A DNA stretch of 64,000 bases, from contig NZ_JACXBU010000011.1 in the NCBI RefSeq assembly GCF_014700075.1, positions 1-64,000 on the forward strand, in the 5' to 3' direction. Position numbers and translations under genes: made by a program. Positions 18,478 through 26,626 of this stretch are shown here, piece after piece. Source of the DNA: Pseudomonas sp. JM0905a (lineage in GTDB: Bacteria > Pseudomonadota > Gammaproteobacteria > Pseudomonadales > Pseudomonadaceae). Positions within the stretch are counted from its first letter, which is position 1. Each line of letters begins with the position of its first letter. The notes under the pieces were generated by a model that had not been told where the DNA came from, made no database searches, and saw only the letters and a list, made by a program, of their open reading frames with translations.

Positions 18478-19710
18478 ATGAAAGCCTTGTCGGGTCTTTC
18501 CCCGGAAGTGCGCCAATACCTGCTGGTGACCGGTAATTACTGGGCCTTCACCCTCACCGACGGCGCGCTGCGCATGCTGGTGGTGCTGCACTTCCACACC
18601 CTGGGCTACACGCCTCTGCAGATCGCCGCGCTGTTCCTGTTCTACGAGATCTTCGGCGTCATCACCAACCTGGTGGGCGGCTACCTCGGCGCTCGCCTGG
18701 GGCTGAACCGCACCATGAACATCGGTCTCGGGATGCAGGTCGTGGCGTTGCTGATGCTCACCGTACCGGCAGCCTGGCTCACCATTCCCTGGGTGATGGG
18801 GGCGCAGGCCCTGTCGGGCATCGCCAAGGATCTCAACAAAATGAGCGCCAAGAGTTCGATCAAGCTCCTGGTGCCAGGCAACCAACAGGGCACCCTCTAC
18901 AAGTGGGTGGCCATCCTCACCGGCTCGAAGAATGCCCTGAAGGGCGTGGGCTTTTTCCTCGGGGGCGCTTTGCTGGCGCTGCTGGGCTTCACGGGAGCGG
19001 TGTTCGCCATGGCGGCGCTGCTGTCCCTGATCTGGCTTGGCAGCCTGGTGATGCTGAAGAAGGACCTGGGCAAGGCCAAGGCGAAGCCGAAATTCCGCGA
19101 CATCCTGTCGAAAAGCCGGGCGGTAAACGTGCTCTCGGCGGCGCGCCTGTTCCTCTTTGGTGCCCGCGATGTCTGGTTCGTGGTGGCGTTGCCGGTCTAC
19201 CTGAGCACGGCCTTTGGCTGGGACTTCTGGCTGGTCGGCGGCTTCCTTGCTACCTGGATCATCGGCTACGGAATCGTGCAGTCCCTGGCGCCAGCCCTTA
19301 CCGGCAAGCAGCGTGGTCATGTGCCGGATGGTCGTGCCGCCTTTGCCTGGGCTGCCATGCTGGCAGTCGTGCCGGCGGCGATTGCCCTCGGACTTGCGGC
19401 AAGCGGCTCGACCCAGGCCGTGTTGCTGGGGGGCTTGATGCTGTTTGGTGTGCTGTTCGCGGTGAATTCGTCGCTGCACAGCTACCTGATCGTCAGCTAT
19501 GCCAAGGAGGACGGGGTATCGCTGGACGTGGGCTTCTACTACATGTCCAACGCCCTGGGCCGGTTGCTGGGTACCTTGCTGTCCGGCTGGGTCTACCAGG
19601 CCCATGGCATGGAAGCCTGCTTGTGGATTTCCTCGCTTTTCGTCCTGATGGCAGCCGCTATCTCCTGCGCCTTGCCCCGGCACGCGGCAGGCCAGGCTGG
19701 CTGTTCCTGA
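18478..19710 (+). CDS. arsJ: ArsJ organoarsenical efflux permease
   Basis: A roughly 410-residue MFS transporter with about 11-12 membrane segments. Its N-terminal segment reads VRQYLLVTGNYWAFTLTDGA, characteristic of ArsJ. Together with the upstream GAPDH it confers arsenate resistance by exporting 1-arseno-3-phosphoglycerate, which then breaks down outside the cell. The ATG at 18478 was chosen; an in-frame GTG at 18469 would add three residues. It is last in the three-gene ars unit. Confidence 0.9.
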   Translation: MKALSGLSPEVRQYLLVTGNYWAFTLTDGALRMLVVLHFHTLGYTPLQIAALFLFYEIFGVITNLVGGYLGARLGLNRTMNIGLGMQVVALLMLTVPAAWLTIPWVMGAQALSGIAKDLNKMSAKSSIKLLVPGNQQGTLYKWVAILTGSKNALKGVGFFLGGALLALLGFTGAVFAMAALLSLIWLGSLVMLKKDLGKAKAKPKFRDILSKSRAVNVLSAARLFLFGARDVWFVVALPVYLSTAFGWDFWLVGGFLATWIIGYGIVQSLAPALTGKQRGHVPDGRAAFAWAAMLAVVPAAIALGLAASGSTQAVLLGGLMLFGVLFAVNSSLHSYLIVSYAKEDGVSLDVGFYYMSNALGRLLGTLLSGWVYQAHGMEACLWISSLFVLMAAAISCALPRHAAGQAGCS

Positions 19711-20100
19711 CGGGGAGGGCGGAGGCAAGTAGCTCCCTGCACTACATGGGCAGCTGTGACCTGGTGCGATGCCATCGCTTCAGCTCGGCCTGCTGGCCCG
19801 CGTATATGAATTCGTCCCTGCAGGGGCGCTGTGGGCTGGCTAAAGATATCGCTGTAGAGCCTGCCAGTTCCCGCGCAGCGACTATGCTGGAACTCAGCCG
19901 TGTTGGCAGTGGACGGTCGACGCTGCAGTGCATGACCCGAAAGGGATGTCGAGGCCGGAATCCCGGCAGAAATGACGATCATTGAGCAGAAATGATTTGG
20001 ATCAGAGCCGGCGTGACCTGAGGATCTCCGCCCCTTGCCCGCCGGGTCACCGCCAAGTCCGGTTGTTCTCGCCCGAGTGCCACAGCAGAAGGAGAGTTAA
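19711..20100. other. Intergenic region between arsJ and the membrane operon
   Basis: No gene was recognised in these 390 bases. The final 20 bases carry AGAAGGAGAG, the ribosome-binding site for the next gene. Small frames here overlap and look random. A promoter for the downstream operon is expected, but no confident -35/-10 pair was identified. Confidence 0.5.
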
Positions 20101-21210
20101 ATGCTGCCGAATGCCGTTTCAGAAAGGATCCTGTCCCGCGGATTGATGGATGTGCTCATTCGAGCGGGGTTGGTCGCCATCCTCGCCATCTCCTGCTACG
20201 AGGTGTTCCGTCCCTTTCTGAACCTGATGCTCTGGGCAATGATCCTGGGCGTCACCTTCTACCCGCTGCATCTGAGCATCAAGTCGCGACTGGGCCTGCG
20301 TGACGGGCATGTGGCCACGCTGATCGTGGTCGTCTCGCTGATCCTGCTGATGGTGCCGATCTACCTGCTGGCGGCGTCCATGGCCGAGTCGGTGCAGGCG
20401 GCCATCGAACTGATCAAGAGCGGCAACCTGCAGGTACCGGCGCCGAACGAATCCGTTGCCAGTTGGCCGCTGATCGGACAGCCGCTGTTTGACTTCTGGC
20501 AGCGCGCTTCGAGCGACCTAACCAGTCTGCTCAAGCAACTGCTGCCGCACCTGCGCGGTTTCGGCCTGGGCCTGTTCGGCAAGCTGGCCGGCGTTGGCGC
20601 GGGCTTCCTGCTGTTCATCGCTGCGCTGATCGTGGCCGGCATCTTCATGGCCTTTGGCGAGAACGGCCACCGCAGCGCCGTGCAGATCGCCTCGCGGATT
20701 TCAGGTCCGGACCGTGGGCCGCAGATCGCCCAGCTATGCACCGCGACCATCCGTGCGGTGGCCCAGGGCGTGGTGGGCATTGCCTTCATCCAGATGCTGC
20801 TGGTGGGGCTGGGTTTCGTACTGATGGGGATTCCGGGTGCCGGCCTGCTGGCGCTGATGGTCCTGCTGCTGGGCATCATGCAATTGCCGGTGGTGCTGAT
20901 CACGATTCCGGCAATCATCTTCGTCTTCGCCACGGAAGGGGCCACCGTCGGCACCGTCGTGTTTGCCGTCTACAGCTTCATTGCCGGCATGTCCGACAAC
21001 ATCCTCAAGCCGCTGCTCCTGGGCCGTGGCGTGAACGTACCGATGCCGGTGGTGCTGATCGGCGCCCTGGGCGGCATGGTCACCGGCGGCATCATCGGGT
21101 TGTTCATCGGCCCGGTGATCCTGGCGGTGGGCTACATGCTGTTCTGGCACTGGGTGGAGGACCAACCCAAGGCACAGGAGGACGCGGAGGAAGAGGAGCG
21201 AGCGGCCTGA
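20101..21210 (+). CDS. AI-2E/PerM-family transporter
   Basis: The 369-residue inner-membrane protein has a hydrophobic N-terminal pair (LVAILAISCYEVFRPFLNLM), a central soluble helical segment (about residues 95-160) and a C-terminal half of about five membrane helices including PLLLGRGVNVPMPVVLIGAL, typical of the AI-2E transporter (UPF0118) family. Family members have been linked to autoinducer-2 export or Na+/H+ exchange, but most are of unknown substrate. It starts with a strong AAGGAGAG site and is the first gene of a tightly packed operon through 25362. Confidence 0.85.
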   Translation: MLPNAVSERILSRGLMDVLIRAGLVAILAISCYEVFRPFLNLMLWAMILGVTFYPLHLSIKSRLGLRDGHVATLIVVVSLILLMVPIYLLAASMAESVQAAIELIKSGNLQVPAPNESVASWPLIGQPLFDFWQRASSDLTSLLKQLLPHLRGFGLGLFGKLAGVGAGFLLFIAALIVAGIFMAFGENGHRSAVQIASRISGPDRGPQIAQLCTATIRAVAQGVVGIAFIQMLLVGLGFVLMGIPGAGLLALMVLLLGIMQLPVVLITIPAIIFVFATEGATVGTVVFAVYSFIAGMSDNILKPLLLGRGVNVPMPVVLIGALGGMVTGGIIGLFIGPVILAVGYMLFWHWVEDQPKAQEDAEEEERAA

Positions 21211-21225
21211 CCCGGACCGGGCGCC

Positions 21226-22761
21226 ATGGCTCATCCCTCCTGCCTGCGTGTTCTCCTGCTGGGTATCCTGGGCCTTGGCGGCTGCGTGCGCCTGGGCCCC
21301 GACTTCCAGTCGCCGCGCGAGCCCTGGGTAGAGCACTGGAACAGCCCGGCGATGGAGCAGATCAGCCTCAACCGCCCGCAGCCGGACTTCGTCCAGTGGT
21401 GGCAGGTGTTCGAGGACCCGATCCTCGATGCGCTGATCGCCGAGGCGGACGCCCATAATCCCAACCTGGAAATCGCCGGCCTGCGCGTGATGGAGGCCCG
21501 TGCGCAGTTGGGCATCGCCGTGAGCGGCCGCTATCCGCAGTTCCAGCAGGCCAGCGCCGACAGCCTCTACCTGGACCGTGACCAGTCCGGCGGCCAGAAT
21601 CCCCGCGATACTCACTCCTGGCAGTACAGCGCGGGGTTCGATATCGCCTGGGAACTGGATTTCTGGGGGCGCTTCAGCCGTGCCATCGAATCGGCCGACG
21701 CCGCCTACTTCGCCGCCCGCGCCAACTACGAGGACGTCCTGGTACTGCTGCGTGCCCAGGTGGCGGATACCTATTTCGTCATGCGCACCTTCGAAGCCCG
21801 CCTGGGAATCGCCCGGGAGAACGCCGAGCGGCAGAAGCGCAGCTTCGAAATCACCGAACGCCTGTTCCGCAGCGGCGACAGCTCGGAACTGGACTTCCAG
21901 CAGGCCAAGACCCAGTACCTGGGCACCCTGGCGACCATTCCGGACCTCGAAGCCCAACTCCAGCGGGCGCGCAACACCCTGGCCGTGCTGATCGGCCGAC
22001 CGCCCGGACCGCTGCCCGAACTGACCGGCGGGGAAGGGCAGGTACCGCTGCTGGATCGCGCGGTCCTGCAGGACGTGCCGGCGAACCTGCTACTGCGCCG
22101 CCCGGATGTGCGTGCCGCGGAACTGGCGGTGGCCGCCCAGTCGGCCTTGATCGGTGTTGCCGAAACCGACCTTTACCCCTCGGTGACCCTGCTGGGCAGC
22201 ATCGTCTGGAGCGCTTCGACCCTGGACGGGGTGCCGGACACGCTGGACCTGGTCGCCGGCCCCAGCATTGCCTGGAACATCTTCGACCACGGCCGCATCA
22301 AGAACGATGTGCGGGTGCAGGACGCGCGCCTGCAGCAGCTGATCGAGGCCTACCGCGACCGTGTGCGCCAGGCCGCGCGGGAAGCCGACGACGCCGCCAC
22401 CGGTCTGTCCAAGGCGCTGGATAGCGAGAGCATCCGCCGCGAGAGCGCCCTGGCCGCGCTGCGCTCCCTGGACCTGGCCAACGCCCAGTACCGCGAAGGG
22501 TTCGCCGACTTTCAGCGAGTGCTGGACGCCCAGCGCGAACTGTTCCAGCAGCAGGAGAACTACCTGCTGAGCCGCAGCGATGCCGTCAGCAACCTGATCG
22601 GCCTGTACAAGGCCCTCGGCGGCGGCTGGTACCGGGATGGCCCGATGATCGACGACGCCACCCGCAAGCAGATGCAGCAACGAACCGACTGGGGCGACCT
22701 GTTGGACGAGCCACCTCAGGCCCGGCCCGTCCCGGATAGCGAACAAGGTGAACGAGAATGA
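21226..22761 (+). CDS. Outer-membrane efflux lipoprotein, NodT/OprM family
   Basis: The 511-residue protein has a lipoprotein signal (LLGILGLGGC, Cys about residue 23) and the two-repeat OEP architecture. Markers include AEADAHNPNLEIAGLRVMEA, the LDFWGRFSRAIESADAAYFA segment and the repeated LRRPDVRAAELAVAAQSAL. It is the outer-membrane channel partner for the adaptor encoded next. The stop overlaps the adaptor start by 4 bases, so the two are translationally coupled. The unusually long C-terminal tail (about 50 residues, charged) may be periplasmic. Confidence 0.9.
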   Translation: MAHPSCLRVLLLGILGLGGCVRLGPDFQSPREPWVEHWNSPAMEQISLNRPQPDFVQWWQVFEDPILDALIAEADAHNPNLEIAGLRVMEARAQLGIAVSGRYPQFQQASADSLYLDRDQSGGQNPRDTHSWQYSAGFDIAWELDFWGRFSRAIESADAAYFAARANYEDVLVLLRAQVADTYFVMRTFEARLGIARENAERQKRSFEITERLFRSGDSSELDFQQAKTQYLGTLATIPDLEAQLQRARNTLAVLIGRPPGPLPELTGGEGQVPLLDRAVLQDVPANLLLRRPDVRAAELAVAAQSALIGVAETDLYPSVTLLGSIVWSASTLDGVPDTLDLVAGPSIAWNIFDHGRIKNDVRVQDARLQQLIEAYRDRVRQAAREADDAATGLSKALDSESIRRESALAALRSLDLANAQYREGFADFQRVLDAQRELFQQQENYLLSRSDAVSNLIGLYKALGGGWYRDGPMIDDATRKQMQQRTDWGDLLDEPPQARPVPDSEQGERE

Positions 22762-23888
22762 GCGAGCAATCGCAGGCGCAGGCCGAGGCACCGAGCCAGC
22801 CCGAATCCACCGGCAAGCCCGATGCGGCGGCGAAGGGGACGCGCTGGGTGGCGCTGGTCATCGTCCTGACGCTGGTCTGGTACCTGCTGGCGGACCGCTT
22901 CACCCCCTATACCCAGCAGGCCCGCGTGCAGGCCTTTGTGGTGCCGGTGGCGGCGGAAGTCGCAGGAAGGGTCACCAAGGTGAACGTTCGCAACAACCAG
23001 GACGTGGAGGCGGGCGCCGTGCTCTTCGAGCTGGACCCGGAGCAGTACCGCATCGCCGCCGACCGCGCCCGTGCCGACCTGGAAACCATGCGTCGGCAGA
23101 TCGGCGCCAGCACCGCCGCCATCGACTCCGCGCTGGCCTCGCTGCGCGCCGCCCAGGCCAACGAGGTCAAGGCCCGCCAGGACAGCGACCGCCTCGAACG
23201 GCTCTACCGGGAGGACCCGGGCACCATCTCCGTGCGCCGCCTGGAAGTGGCCCGTGCGACGCTTGAACAGTCCACCAGCCAGGTGGTCGCGGCGCGTGCC
23301 GAAGTGCAGCGGGCGCGGGAGCAGCAGGGCGGCAGCGAGGAGGAGAACGCGCAGTTGCGCAGCGCCGCCACCGCGCTGGAAAAGGCCCAGCTCGACGAGG
23401 CCAACACACGCGTCAAGGCGCGCTCCGCCGGCCTGATCACCGACCTGCGCACGGACGTCGGCCAATACGTCGGCGCCGGCAGTCCGGTGATGACCCTGAT
23501 CGCCATCCACGACCTCTGGCTGAGTGCCGAGATGACCGAGAACAACCTGGGCCACGTCGAGGTGGGCAGTCCGGTGGCCATCGTGCTCGATGCCTTTCCG
23601 GGACGGGTGTTCGAAGGGCGGGTACGCAGCGTCGGTTACGGCGTCAGCGTGGGCCAGGCGCCAGCGCCCGGCACCTTGCCGACGGTGGAGAACAGCCGCG
23701 ACTGGTTGCGGCCGGCGCAGCGCTTCCCGGTCATCGTGGAGTTCGCGCCCGGTGAAGTGGATCAGCTGCGTGGCCTGCGCGTCGGCGGCCAGGCGGAGGT
23801 CATGGCCTTCCCGGTCGAGGGCAATCCGCTCAATCCCCTGGGCCGCTTGTTCATCCGCCTGATGAGCTGGCTGTCCTATGCCTACTGA
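22758..23888 (+). CDS. HlyD/EmrA-family membrane fusion protein
   Basis: The 376-residue adaptor has one N-terminal membrane segment (WVALVIVLTLVWYLLADRFT) preceded by about 30 cytoplasmic residues. Next come a biotinyl-lipoyl half motif (VTKVNVRNNQDVEAGAVLFE), an Ala/Glu/Arg-rich coiled-coil hairpin of about 120 residues, and the second lipoyl half (GLITDLRTDVGQYVGAGSPV). It links the outer-membrane channel to an inner-membrane exporter, here most likely the DUF2955 protein whose gene overlaps its 3' end by 11 bases. The substrate is unknown; related systems export aromatic acids or drugs. Confidence 0.88.
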   Translation: MSEQSQAQAEAPSQPESTGKPDAAAKGTRWVALVIVLTLVWYLLADRFTPYTQQARVQAFVVPVAAEVAGRVTKVNVRNNQDVEAGAVLFELDPEQYRIAADRARADLETMRRQIGASTAAIDSALASLRAAQANEVKARQDSDRLERLYREDPGTISVRRLEVARATLEQSTSQVVAARAEVQRAREQQGGSEEENAQLRSAATALEKAQLDEANTRVKARSAGLITDLRTDVGQYVGAGSPVMTLIAIHDLWLSAEMTENNLGHVEVGSPVAIVLDAFPGRVFEGRVRSVGYGVSVGQAPAPGTLPTVENSRDWLRPAQRFPVIVEFAPGEVDQLRGLRVGGQAEVMAFPVEGNPLNPLGRLFIRLMSWLSYAY

Positions 23889-24909
23889 GCACGACCCGCG
23901 CGGCCGGCGCGCCTTGCGCCTGGCCAGCGGCGTCGCCCTGGCGCTGGCGGTGAGCTTCGGCATGGCCTTGCCGATTCCCTTCCTGGCGCCGATCTTCGTG
24001 CTCCTGCTGCTGGTGGCGAACAACCGCCCGTTACCCCTGAAGGCCGCCCCGGCGCTGGCCCTGGTGATCATGCTCACTACCGGCACCGGCCTTTTGATGA
24101 TCCCGCTGCTGCAACACGCGCCACCCGCTGGCGTGCTGCTGGTGGGCCTGTGTCTGTTCCTGTGTTTCCGCCATGGCCTGCGCGGTGGCAATCCGCTGGT
24201 GACGCAGTTCCTCGTGGTAGGTCTGACGATGATCTCGGCGGCGGGCACCTTTCTTTTTCCCCTGGCCGTCACCGTGATCGAGGCGCTGGCCAAGGGCATG
24301 CTGCTGGCCGTGCTGGTGTCCCTGGTCAGCCATGCTTTGTTCCCGGAGCCCGCCGATGCCCCGGCGGCGCGACCCCGCCCGGTGCTGGACGCCGGCGAGT
24401 CCGCCTGGATCGCCCTGCGTGCCGCGCTGGTGGTGCTGCCGGCCTTTCTTCTCGCGCTGATCGACCCGAGCAGCTACATGCCGCTGATCATGAAGTCGGT
24501 CAGCCTCGGCCAGCAGGTCTGCGGCACCTCGGCGCGCAACGCCGGCCGCGAGCTGCTGGGTTCGACGCTGCTCGGCGGCCTGCTGGCGATGCTGTTCTGG
24601 AGCGCCCTGAGCCTGTTTCCGCACCTGTGGATGTTCTTCCTCTGGATGCTGCTGTTCGGCCTGGTGCTGGGCCGCCGCCTGTACGCCCTGGCGGCGACCC
24701 GGCAGACGCCGGGCTTCTGGATGAACACCCTGGTGACCCTGATCATCCTGCTGGGCCAGTCGGTGCAGGACAGCGAATCCGGCAAGGACGTCTACACCGC
24801 CTTCGCGGTACGCATGGGGCTGTTCATCGCCGTCACCCTGTACGCCTGCGCGGCGGTCTACCTGATCGACCGCCGGCGTTTTCTCCGGCAGCACCGCGCA
24901 GCCCTTTGA
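23878..24909 (+). CDS. DUF2955 (FUSC-like) inner-membrane protein
   Basis: The 343-residue protein has two sets of hydrophobic segments separated by a short loop (about residues 160-175), as in the FUSC/DUF2955 aromatic-efflux-like proteins. It starts inside the 3' end of the HlyD gene, so it is likely made with it. Members of this group occur beside HlyD adaptors and outer-membrane channels and are presumed inner-membrane components of an exporter. No ATP-binding or proton-relay motif is obvious. The energy source and substrate are unknown. Confidence 0.75.
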   Translation: MPTEHDPRGRRALRLASGVALALAVSFGMALPIPFLAPIFVLLLLVANNRPLPLKAAPALALVIMLTTGTGLLMIPLLQHAPPAGVLLVGLCLFLCFRHGLRGGNPLVTQFLVVGLTMISAAGTFLFPLAVTVIEALAKGMLLAVLVSLVSHALFPEPADAPAARPRPVLDAGESAWIALRAALVVLPAFLLALIDPSSYMPLIMKSVSLGQQVCGTSARNAGRELLGSTLLGGLLAMLFWSALSLFPHLWMFFLWMLLFGLVLGRRLYALAATRQTPGFWMNTLVTLIILLGQSVQDSESGKDVYTAFAVRMGLFIAVTLYACAAVYLIDRRRFLRQHRAAL

Positions 24910-24921
24910 GAGGACGTTCCA

Positions 24922-25362
24922 ATGTTTTTCGATCTGCTGGTGGGAATCCCCGTGATGGTGCTCTGCCTGGTGTTGCAGGCGATATTCGTGGCGTATGGGC
25001 TACGGCCCTATGTTCGCTACATGCGGCGCCGGACGGGGCGTGAGTCCATCTGGCACAACACGCTGCTGATGTCGCTGGTCATGCTGGTGATGCTGCTGGG
25101 CAACTTCGTGCAGATGGGCGTCTGGGGCGCGCTGTTCCTGGCGCTGGGCGAGTTCGAGGATTTCGCCACGGCGGTCTACCACTCCGGGGTGAACTTCGCC
25201 ACGCTGGGCTACGGCGACATGGTCATGAGCGCGGAGTGGCGGCTGTTAGGGCCGCTTGAGGCTGCCAACGGCATCCTGATGTTCGGCGTGTCGACGGCGG
25301 TGATGACGGCCACCGTCACGGATGTGCTCAAGCGTGCGTTCGAGCAGCGACATCAGGGTTAG
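24922..25362 (+). CDS. Two-TM ion channel, K+ channel type
   Basis: The 146-residue membrane protein has an N-terminal helix, a second helix (LLMSLVMLVMLLGNFVQMGV), a pore region with the K+-like selectivity filter NFATLGYGDMV (near residues 91-101) and a final helix. It lacks a cytoplasmic regulatory (RCK) domain. It is probably a tetrameric cation channel. GAGAGGACG precedes the start, and it sits 13 bases after the DUF2955 gene, at the end of the five-gene run. Why a channel is encoded with an export system is unclear. Confidence 0.8.
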   Translation: MFFDLLVGIPVMVLCLVLQAIFVAYGLRPYVRYMRRRTGRESIWHNTLLMSLVMLVMLLGNFVQMGVWGALFLALGEFEDFATAVYHSGVNFATLGYGDMVMSAEWRLLGPLEAANGILMFGVSTAVMTATVTDVLKRAFEQRHQG

Positions 25363-25424
25363 GGCAGGGCGCCCCCCAAAAAAAATCTGAACGAATTGCC
25401 CCGGTGGCGCGTCGGAATCTGGGT

Positions 25425-25443
25425 AGGCCCCGCGCGGGCCTTT
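25425..25443 (+). terminator. Short hairpin after the membrane operon
   Basis: AGGCCC-CGCGC-GGGCCT followed by TTTC forms a six-base-pair GC-rich stem about 60 bases after the channel gene stop and before the next gene. It fits a weak intrinsic terminator, although the T-run is only three bases. It could alternatively be part of the leader of the following gene. Confidence 0.45.
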
Positions 25444-25498
25444 CAGCCATCTGTTGGCTCGGCGCGGCATCGTCGGCGCCCGGCCGGGAGCAAGCACC

Positions 25499-25960
25499 AT
25501 GTACAACCCAGACGATCGCGAAGACATCATCCGCACCCTCAATACGCTGATCGAGACCTGCAAGGACGGCGAAGCCGACTTCAAGGCCTGTGCCGCGGAC
25601 GTCCAGCGGCCGGACCTGCAGGAATGGTTCACGACACGTTCGCAAGAATGCGGCAACGCCGCTACCGAGTTGCAGCGCTCAGTAGTGGAACTCGGCGGTA
25701 GGCCCGGGCACAGCCCCAGCGTCAGCGGCGAACTGCATCGCCGCTGGGTCGACCTTAAAACGCTGGTTTCCGGCAAGGACGAGCTGCGCATCCTGGAAGA
25801 GGCCGAGCGCGACGAAACCCTGGCAGAAAAGCATTACGCCGAGGCCCTGCATCAGCCGTTGCCAACCGAGATCCGCGCCATGGTCCAGCGCCAGTACGAA
25901 GGCGTCCTGCGCAATCACGAGGAAATCAGGGCCATGCGCGCTAGCGCGGGCATTCGCTGA
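25499..25960 (+). CDS. PA2169-type four-helix bundle (DUF2383) protein
   Basis: The 153-residue protein is almost wholly helical, starting YNPDDREDIIRTLNTLIETC, with the repeated heptad pattern of the PA2169/DUF2383 family (ferritin-like four-helix fold). It carries E/H-rich helices (EEAERDETLAEKHYAEAL) and no signal peptide. Family function is unknown; members are often stress-related in Pseudomonas. The start at 25499 is supported by GGGAGCAAG upstream. Confidence 0.8.
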   Translation: MYNPDDREDIIRTLNTLIETCKDGEADFKACAADVQRPDLQEWFTTRSQECGNAATELQRSVVELGGRPGHSPSVSGELHRRWVDLKTLVSGKDELRILEEAERDETLAEKHYAEALHQPLPTEIRAMVQRQYEGVLRNHEEIRAMRASAGIR

Positions 25961-26074
25961 CAAGCCGATCAGTTCGCCGTGTTCCGCCAGCCCAACCGGT
26001 CGGCGGAAACCCTGAATCATTGCCAACGCGGGTGTGTCGACTGCAACAGGAACGACAACGTGAGGAGGTTGCTC

Positions 26075-26227
26075 ATGAGCGATCCTGTGAACGGATGGGT
26101 CCCCGCCAAACGTTTTGGTGTGAGGGTAGTGACATCACTGGCCGCGCCACACCGCAATAGACGCGGGCCCAGGAATGCCGCACCTCTCCAACTGCGCGTT
26201 GGTTGGATGCGCGCGAGCGACACGTGA
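26075..26227 (+). CDS. Candidate small protein (50 aa) with its own ribosome site and terminator
   Basis: An ATG at 26075 follows GAGGAGG by about 7 bases and opens a 50-codon frame. The product is very basic (many Arg), with no recognised domain. A strong intrinsic terminator begins 9 bases after the stop (26237-26270). The combination of a good ribosome site, a short frame and an immediately following terminator argues for a real transcript, but the amino-acid sequence was not recognised and the frame could be chance. Confidence 0.4.
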   Translation: MSDPVNGWVPAKRFGVRVVTSLAAPHRNRRGPRNAAPLQLRVGWMRASDT

Positions 26228-26236
26228 CCAGATGAG

Positions 26237-26270
26237 AAAGCCCCTGATCGCGATAGAGATCAGGGGCTTT
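26237..26270 (+). terminator. Strong intrinsic terminator
   Basis: AAAGCCCCTGATC at 26237-26249 and GATCAGGGGCTTT at 26258-26270 form a perfect 13-bp stem around an 8-base loop (GCGATAGA), with A and T tracts on both sides, so it may also work in the opposite direction. It ends whatever transcript covers the preceding 270 bases. Confidence 0.85.
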
Positions 26271-26343
26271 GCGTCTGCCGGCAAACCGGGCAGGCGGACG
26301 TCACTCGGAAACTCCCCTTCACCCCGATCATTCCTTCGTGACC

Positions 26344-26491
26344 GCTGAACTCCGCGAAGCCCAGTGTTTCCGGGCTCACTGTCGCTGCGTTGGGCCTCGC
26401 TGCGCTCGGACCATCCTACGGGGGGTTAGTGGTGGGGGCGGGCTGGCTTTCGCAGGTTATGGCTGAGCTCCGCGAAGCCCGACGTGCAGCC
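26344..26491. repeat. Two degenerate copies of the GAAGCCCAACG...CGTTGGGCCTC palindromic element
   Basis: Positions 26344-26420 hold a copy of the element at 29339-29424: GAACTCCGCGAAGCCCAGTG, a central CGGGCTCACTGTCGCTG, then CGTTGGGCCTCGCTGCGCTC and GGACCATCCTACGGGG. A partial left half follows at 26452-26491 (GGCTGAGCTCCGCGAAGCCC). Both are non-coding. They are diverged relative to each other and to the 29-kb copy. Confidence 0.6.
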
Positions 26492-26626
26492 TGGAATCCG
26501 TCCCGACCTCCCGTGCTCAGCCCGTTCCCACCCCATTGGGGGTGGGGAAAGACACTTGCATTCTGAATAGGCTGTCAGTGCCCATGCCTCCATCGAGTCC
26601 TGGGCCTGTTCAGAGAGGTGAGTGTT

